From contig DASROJ010000366.1 of the NCBI GenBank assembly GCA_035646975.1, forward strand, positions 1-5,341: a DNA stretch of 5,341 nt. The letters run 5' to 3'. A program made the position numbers and the translations under genes. Source of the DNA: DASROJ01 sp035646975. GTDB lineage: Bacteria > Acidobacteriota > Polarisedimenticolia > JACPZX01 > DASXTC01. Every line of letters begins with the position of its first letter. The first letter of the stretch is position 1. Under the pieces are notes generated by a model that saw nothing but the letters and a program-made list of their open reading frames with translations, did no database searches and was not told where the DNA came from. Shown piece after piece: positions 3,609-5,341 of this stretch.

Positions 3609-5341
3609 TCAGGGCGTGCAGGCGAGATTGGCGCCGGGCTGCGTCGCGCCGGATGAATCGGCGCCGCTGATCCCCTCCTGACAGAGATCGTACGCGGTGA
3701 TCAGGTAGTAGCTGTTGCCGGCGCCCGGCACGACCCGCGCCTGTCTGCGTCCGTTGACCAGGGTTGTCGCAACACCGCACGCGTTCGGGACGTGGTTGTA
3801 GCCGCCGCCCAGCGTCCCTTCGTACACGTTGTACCCGCCGACGCTGCCTCCCAGATCCTGAAACGAAATCAGCAGCTCGCCGCCCGCGCCCGGGTCGACC
3901 GTCAGGGGCGACCCCGAGCTGGAGGATGAGACCTCCGCGGGAGGCGGGCTCGAGGTGGCGCGAAGCATGTAGGTCAGCGACATCGTGGGACCGTACTGGC
4001 GGAGCTCCTCCTCCGCCGCGTGGAAGCGACTCTCCTGTTTCGCCGCGGCGGTGAGCTGGAGCGCATACCCCTGATCGAGAGACGGGTTCTGGAACCAGAA
4101 GCGGAAGGCGCCCAGGACGCCGGCGCCGCCGAACACCGCGCGCTGATTCAGGTCGGGCATGGTGATGACCACGTCGGGATCGAACCCCGTGTCGCGCGTT
4201 CCGAAGTAGTCCGCGGCATTCTGACCGTTGACCCCGGCGGTCCGGGAGCTCGCGTTGGCGGCGTTCCAGCTCTTCACGTTGTACTCGCTGTAGCTGTAAG
4301 TCGGTCCTCCGTGACCGTTGACCGGGTTGACCGGGTTCTGCGTCTGGTCACCGCCTCCATAGTCCCACCAGCGTTGAAGGACGCGGCGCGCCTCGATCGA
4401 CTGAGCATCGCCAAAGGCGGGCAGGATGGAAATCGACGCATCGACGATGCTGCCGGCCGAGACGACGCCGGTCGTCGCGAAGGCCGCCTCCCACTCGAAG
4501 CGGAGGAAATCCGTGTTGCGCTGCGCGCCGCCGTTGTTGGAGCGCAGCCAGACCGAGCCATTGGCTCCGCCGGGACTGCCGTAAACCGTCCCTGCGTCGT
4601 GCACGGGGATGGTGAAGTTCTCATACCCCGAGGCACCGAACGTCACGGTGAGTGCGTTCCCGATGACAAACGTGCGGCGATTGGAAGGATCGGCGACATC
4701 CAGCGCGTTGGCCGTGCCGCCGCTGGCAGAATCGGCGAGATCGAAGATCGGCCCGAGCGGGATCAACGCATAGGTCGCCGGACCGCAATCGTGGTGCATC
4801 GTCCCGACGGTGAAGGTCACCCGGTCGCCGTTCTGCGGATCGAGGAAGGCCGCGAGGATCGGCACGTCGGGCCCCCCCACCGCCTGCAGTCTCCAGGCTG
4901 ACGGGTCGGCGGCGGAGGGCGACACGCTCTCGCTGAACCAGGCATCGATCCGCGTCAGAGAAGCCGCCTCCACGCGCACGACGCGTGGTGGAGTGCGGTC
5001 AACCGCGCCGCGCACCTCGGCGGCGCTGGTGGATCCATCGATGGAGGACAGAAACTCCGCCAGGTCGGCAACCTGTCGGCCGGTCAGACCGGCTGCCTGG
5101 CCATGCGGCGCCGAGCGGCCCGGTCTGCGCAGGTCGAGGATTTCCTCGATGAGCGTCTCGGGATCCTTGGGCTGCGCGGCCCCCACGTAGGGAGGCGAGT
5201 CCCAGATGCCGATCAGCGACGCGGTGTTCACGCCCCAGAGCGGAGCGCGGGTATTCAACTCCGCTTCACCGGCATCGTGCCGCTCGCCGACGTCGTGAAA
5301 GGTGAAATCGACGAAGCCGGTCTCAGGGATGTGGCACGAAG
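3609..5341 (-). CDS. C-terminal part of an exported c-type cytochrome fused to Ig-like and DNRLRE-like domains (5' end beyond the window)
   Basis: The frame is open from its TGA stop at 3609-3611 to the right edge, giving 576 visible residues; numbering starts at the first whole codon. Residues 1-3 (Ser-Cys-His), preceded by a partial codon ending CT, are the end of a CxSCH haem motif. Residues 12-102 match the tail of the cytochrome c peroxidase-like fold: TFHDVG, NTRAPLWGVNTASLIGIWD, SPPY, LIEEI, LTGRQVADLAEFLSSIDG. Residues 115-219 look like a bacterial Ig-like (SbsA-type) domain (TPPRVVRVE, FSESVSPSAADPSAW). Residues 225-460 resemble a DNRLRE beta-sandwich: FLRFEWE, VSAGSIVDASISI, ARRVLQRWWDY, ending in ESRF and GPTMSLTYML. 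After an SSSSS linker, residues 486-576 form a tail with VGGYNVYEGTL, NACG, YYLITAYDLC and GADSSGA. A TTG at 5258 could be taken as a start but lies inside the cytochrome domain and is wrong. The protein is presumably exported, since haem is attached outside the cytoplasm. Electron partner and role are unknown. Confidence 0.87.
   Translation of the reverse strand, partial: SCHIPETGFVDFTFHDVGERHDAGEAELNTRAPLWGVNTASLIGIWDSPPYVGAAQPKDPETLIEEILDLRRPGRSAPHGQAAGLTGRQVADLAEFLSSIDGSTSAAEVRGAVDRTPPRVVRVEAASLTRIDAWFSESVSPSAADPSAWRLQAVGGPDVPILAAFLDPQNGDRVTFTVGTMHHDCGPATYALIPLGPIFDLADSASGGTANALDVADPSNRRTFVIGNALTVTFGASGYENFTIPVHDAGTVYGSPGGANGSVWLRSNNGGAQRNTDFLRFEWEAAFATTGVVSAGSIVDASISILPAFGDAQSIEARRVLQRWWDYGGGDQTQNPVNPVNGHGGPTYSYSEYNVKSWNAANASSRTAGVNGQNAADYFGTRDTGFDPDVVITMPDLNQRAVFGGAGVLGAFRFWFQNPSLDQGYALQLTAAAKQESRFHAAEEELRQYGPTMSLTYMLRATSSPPPAEVSSSSSGSPLTVDPGAGGELLISFQDLGGSVGGYNVYEGTLGGGYNHVPNACGVATTLVNGRRQARVVPGAGNSYYLITAYDLCQEGISGADSSGATQPGANLACTP
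3612..3884 (-). other. C-terminal Cys-containing tail domain
   Basis: Visible residues 486-576, after a Ser-rich linker. It has beta-strand-like segments GELLISFQD, GYNVYEGTL and YYLITAYD, and Cys in NACG, YDLCQE and the final LACTP. The order 'YN-Y-G ... YYL-A ... C-EG-G-DSSG- ... C' recurs, in my recollection, at the ends of many secreted proteins in Acidobacteriota-like genomes. That would make it a shared fibronectin-like or sorting module. Confidence 0.5.
3960..4667 (-). other. DNRLRE-like beta-sandwich domain
   Basis: Visible residues 225-460. The pattern fits DNRLRE domains: an N-terminal Asp/Asn-rich turn region with LRSNNGGAQRNTDFLRFEWE, a 'V.AGSIVDASISI' strand, a 'RRVLQRWWDY' strand-Trp block, and a closing 'SR ... 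P-T-M-S-L-T-Y' strand. DNRLRE domains occur in large secreted proteins and related modules bind carbohydrates. Binding here is inference only. The insert at residues 326-383 (QTQNPVNPVNGHGG onward) is Asn/Gly-rich. Confidence 0.6.
5034..5341 (-). other. c-type cytochrome domain, truncated at the haem motif
   Basis: Visible residues 1-102. The covalent haem motif is cut by the window end: only His (5331-5333), Cys (5334-5336), Ser (5337-5339) and two bases of the codon before are present. That codon reads NCT, so the full motif should be C-[A/P/S/T]-S-C-H. The usual 'PYxHDG' block of related proteins is replaced here by PPYVGAAQPKDPET. No Met lies in this segment, so a Met distal ligand, if any, is not in the visible part; His15, His21 and His79 are the visible alternatives. 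Confidence 0.8.

Noticed and set aside
4317..4334. Two tandem copies of the 9-mer GTTGACCGG
   Set aside because: This simply encodes the short NPVNPVN repeat within the minus-strand protein; it is minor and in frame.
4020..4901. Open frame of 293 codons on the plus strand
   Set aside because: It lies antisense to the Ig-like and DNRLRE part of the minus-strand gene, its product is Arg/Glu/Gly-rich without a recognisable domain, and long antisense frames are common in GC-rich DNA.

Overview
This is a GC-rich bacterial window with three protein-coding genes. Two lie head-to-tail on the plus strand and the third converges on them from the right. The first and third genes are cut by the window ends. 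No RNA genes, CRISPR array or transposase are visible. The composition suggests an environmental bacterium. The secreted FG-GAP protein and the C-terminal tail of the third gene (a Cys/Gly-rich end carrying YYLITAYDLC and GADSSGA) resemble proteins I associate with Acidobacteriota-like and related uncultured soil or sediment lineages. That placement is inference from style, not from a marker gene.

Layout: (1) Positions 1-197 form a perfect 80-bp inverted repeat around a 37-nt spacer, starting at base 1. It overlaps the apparent 5' end of the first gene and looks like a fold-back junction or assembly chimera, though a real palindrome cannot be excluded. (2) About 118-2179 (+) encodes the C-terminal part of one family 5 solute-binding (peptide/nickel-type) domain, followed in the same polypeptide by a complete second one. 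(3) 2180-2258 is a short gap with a strong ribosome binding site, a weak promoter candidate and two tiny hairpins. (4) 2259-3551 (+) encodes a secreted FG-GAP protein with seven calcium-loop motifs, enough for exactly one seven-bladed beta-propeller. (5) 3543-3597 is an 11-bp tandem repeat that starts inside the last codons of the FG-GAP gene and fills the convergent gap. (6) 3609-5341 (-) encodes the C-terminal part of a large exported protein: a c-type cytochrome domain whose CxxCH motif is cut by the window edge, then an Ig-like segment, a DNRLRE-like beta-sandwich and a Cys-containing tail.

The three genes do not form an obvious pathway. The common theme is the cell envelope or exterior: an oligopeptide-type binding protein, an exported propeller and an exported cytochrome fusion. 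The most interesting points are the tandem solute-binding architecture, the cytochrome-Ig-DNRLRE architecture, the 11-bp repeat that puts stop codons in all three frames, and the terminal palindrome, which should be resolved before the first gene's N-terminus is interpreted. I see no convincing previously undescribed multi-gene system here.
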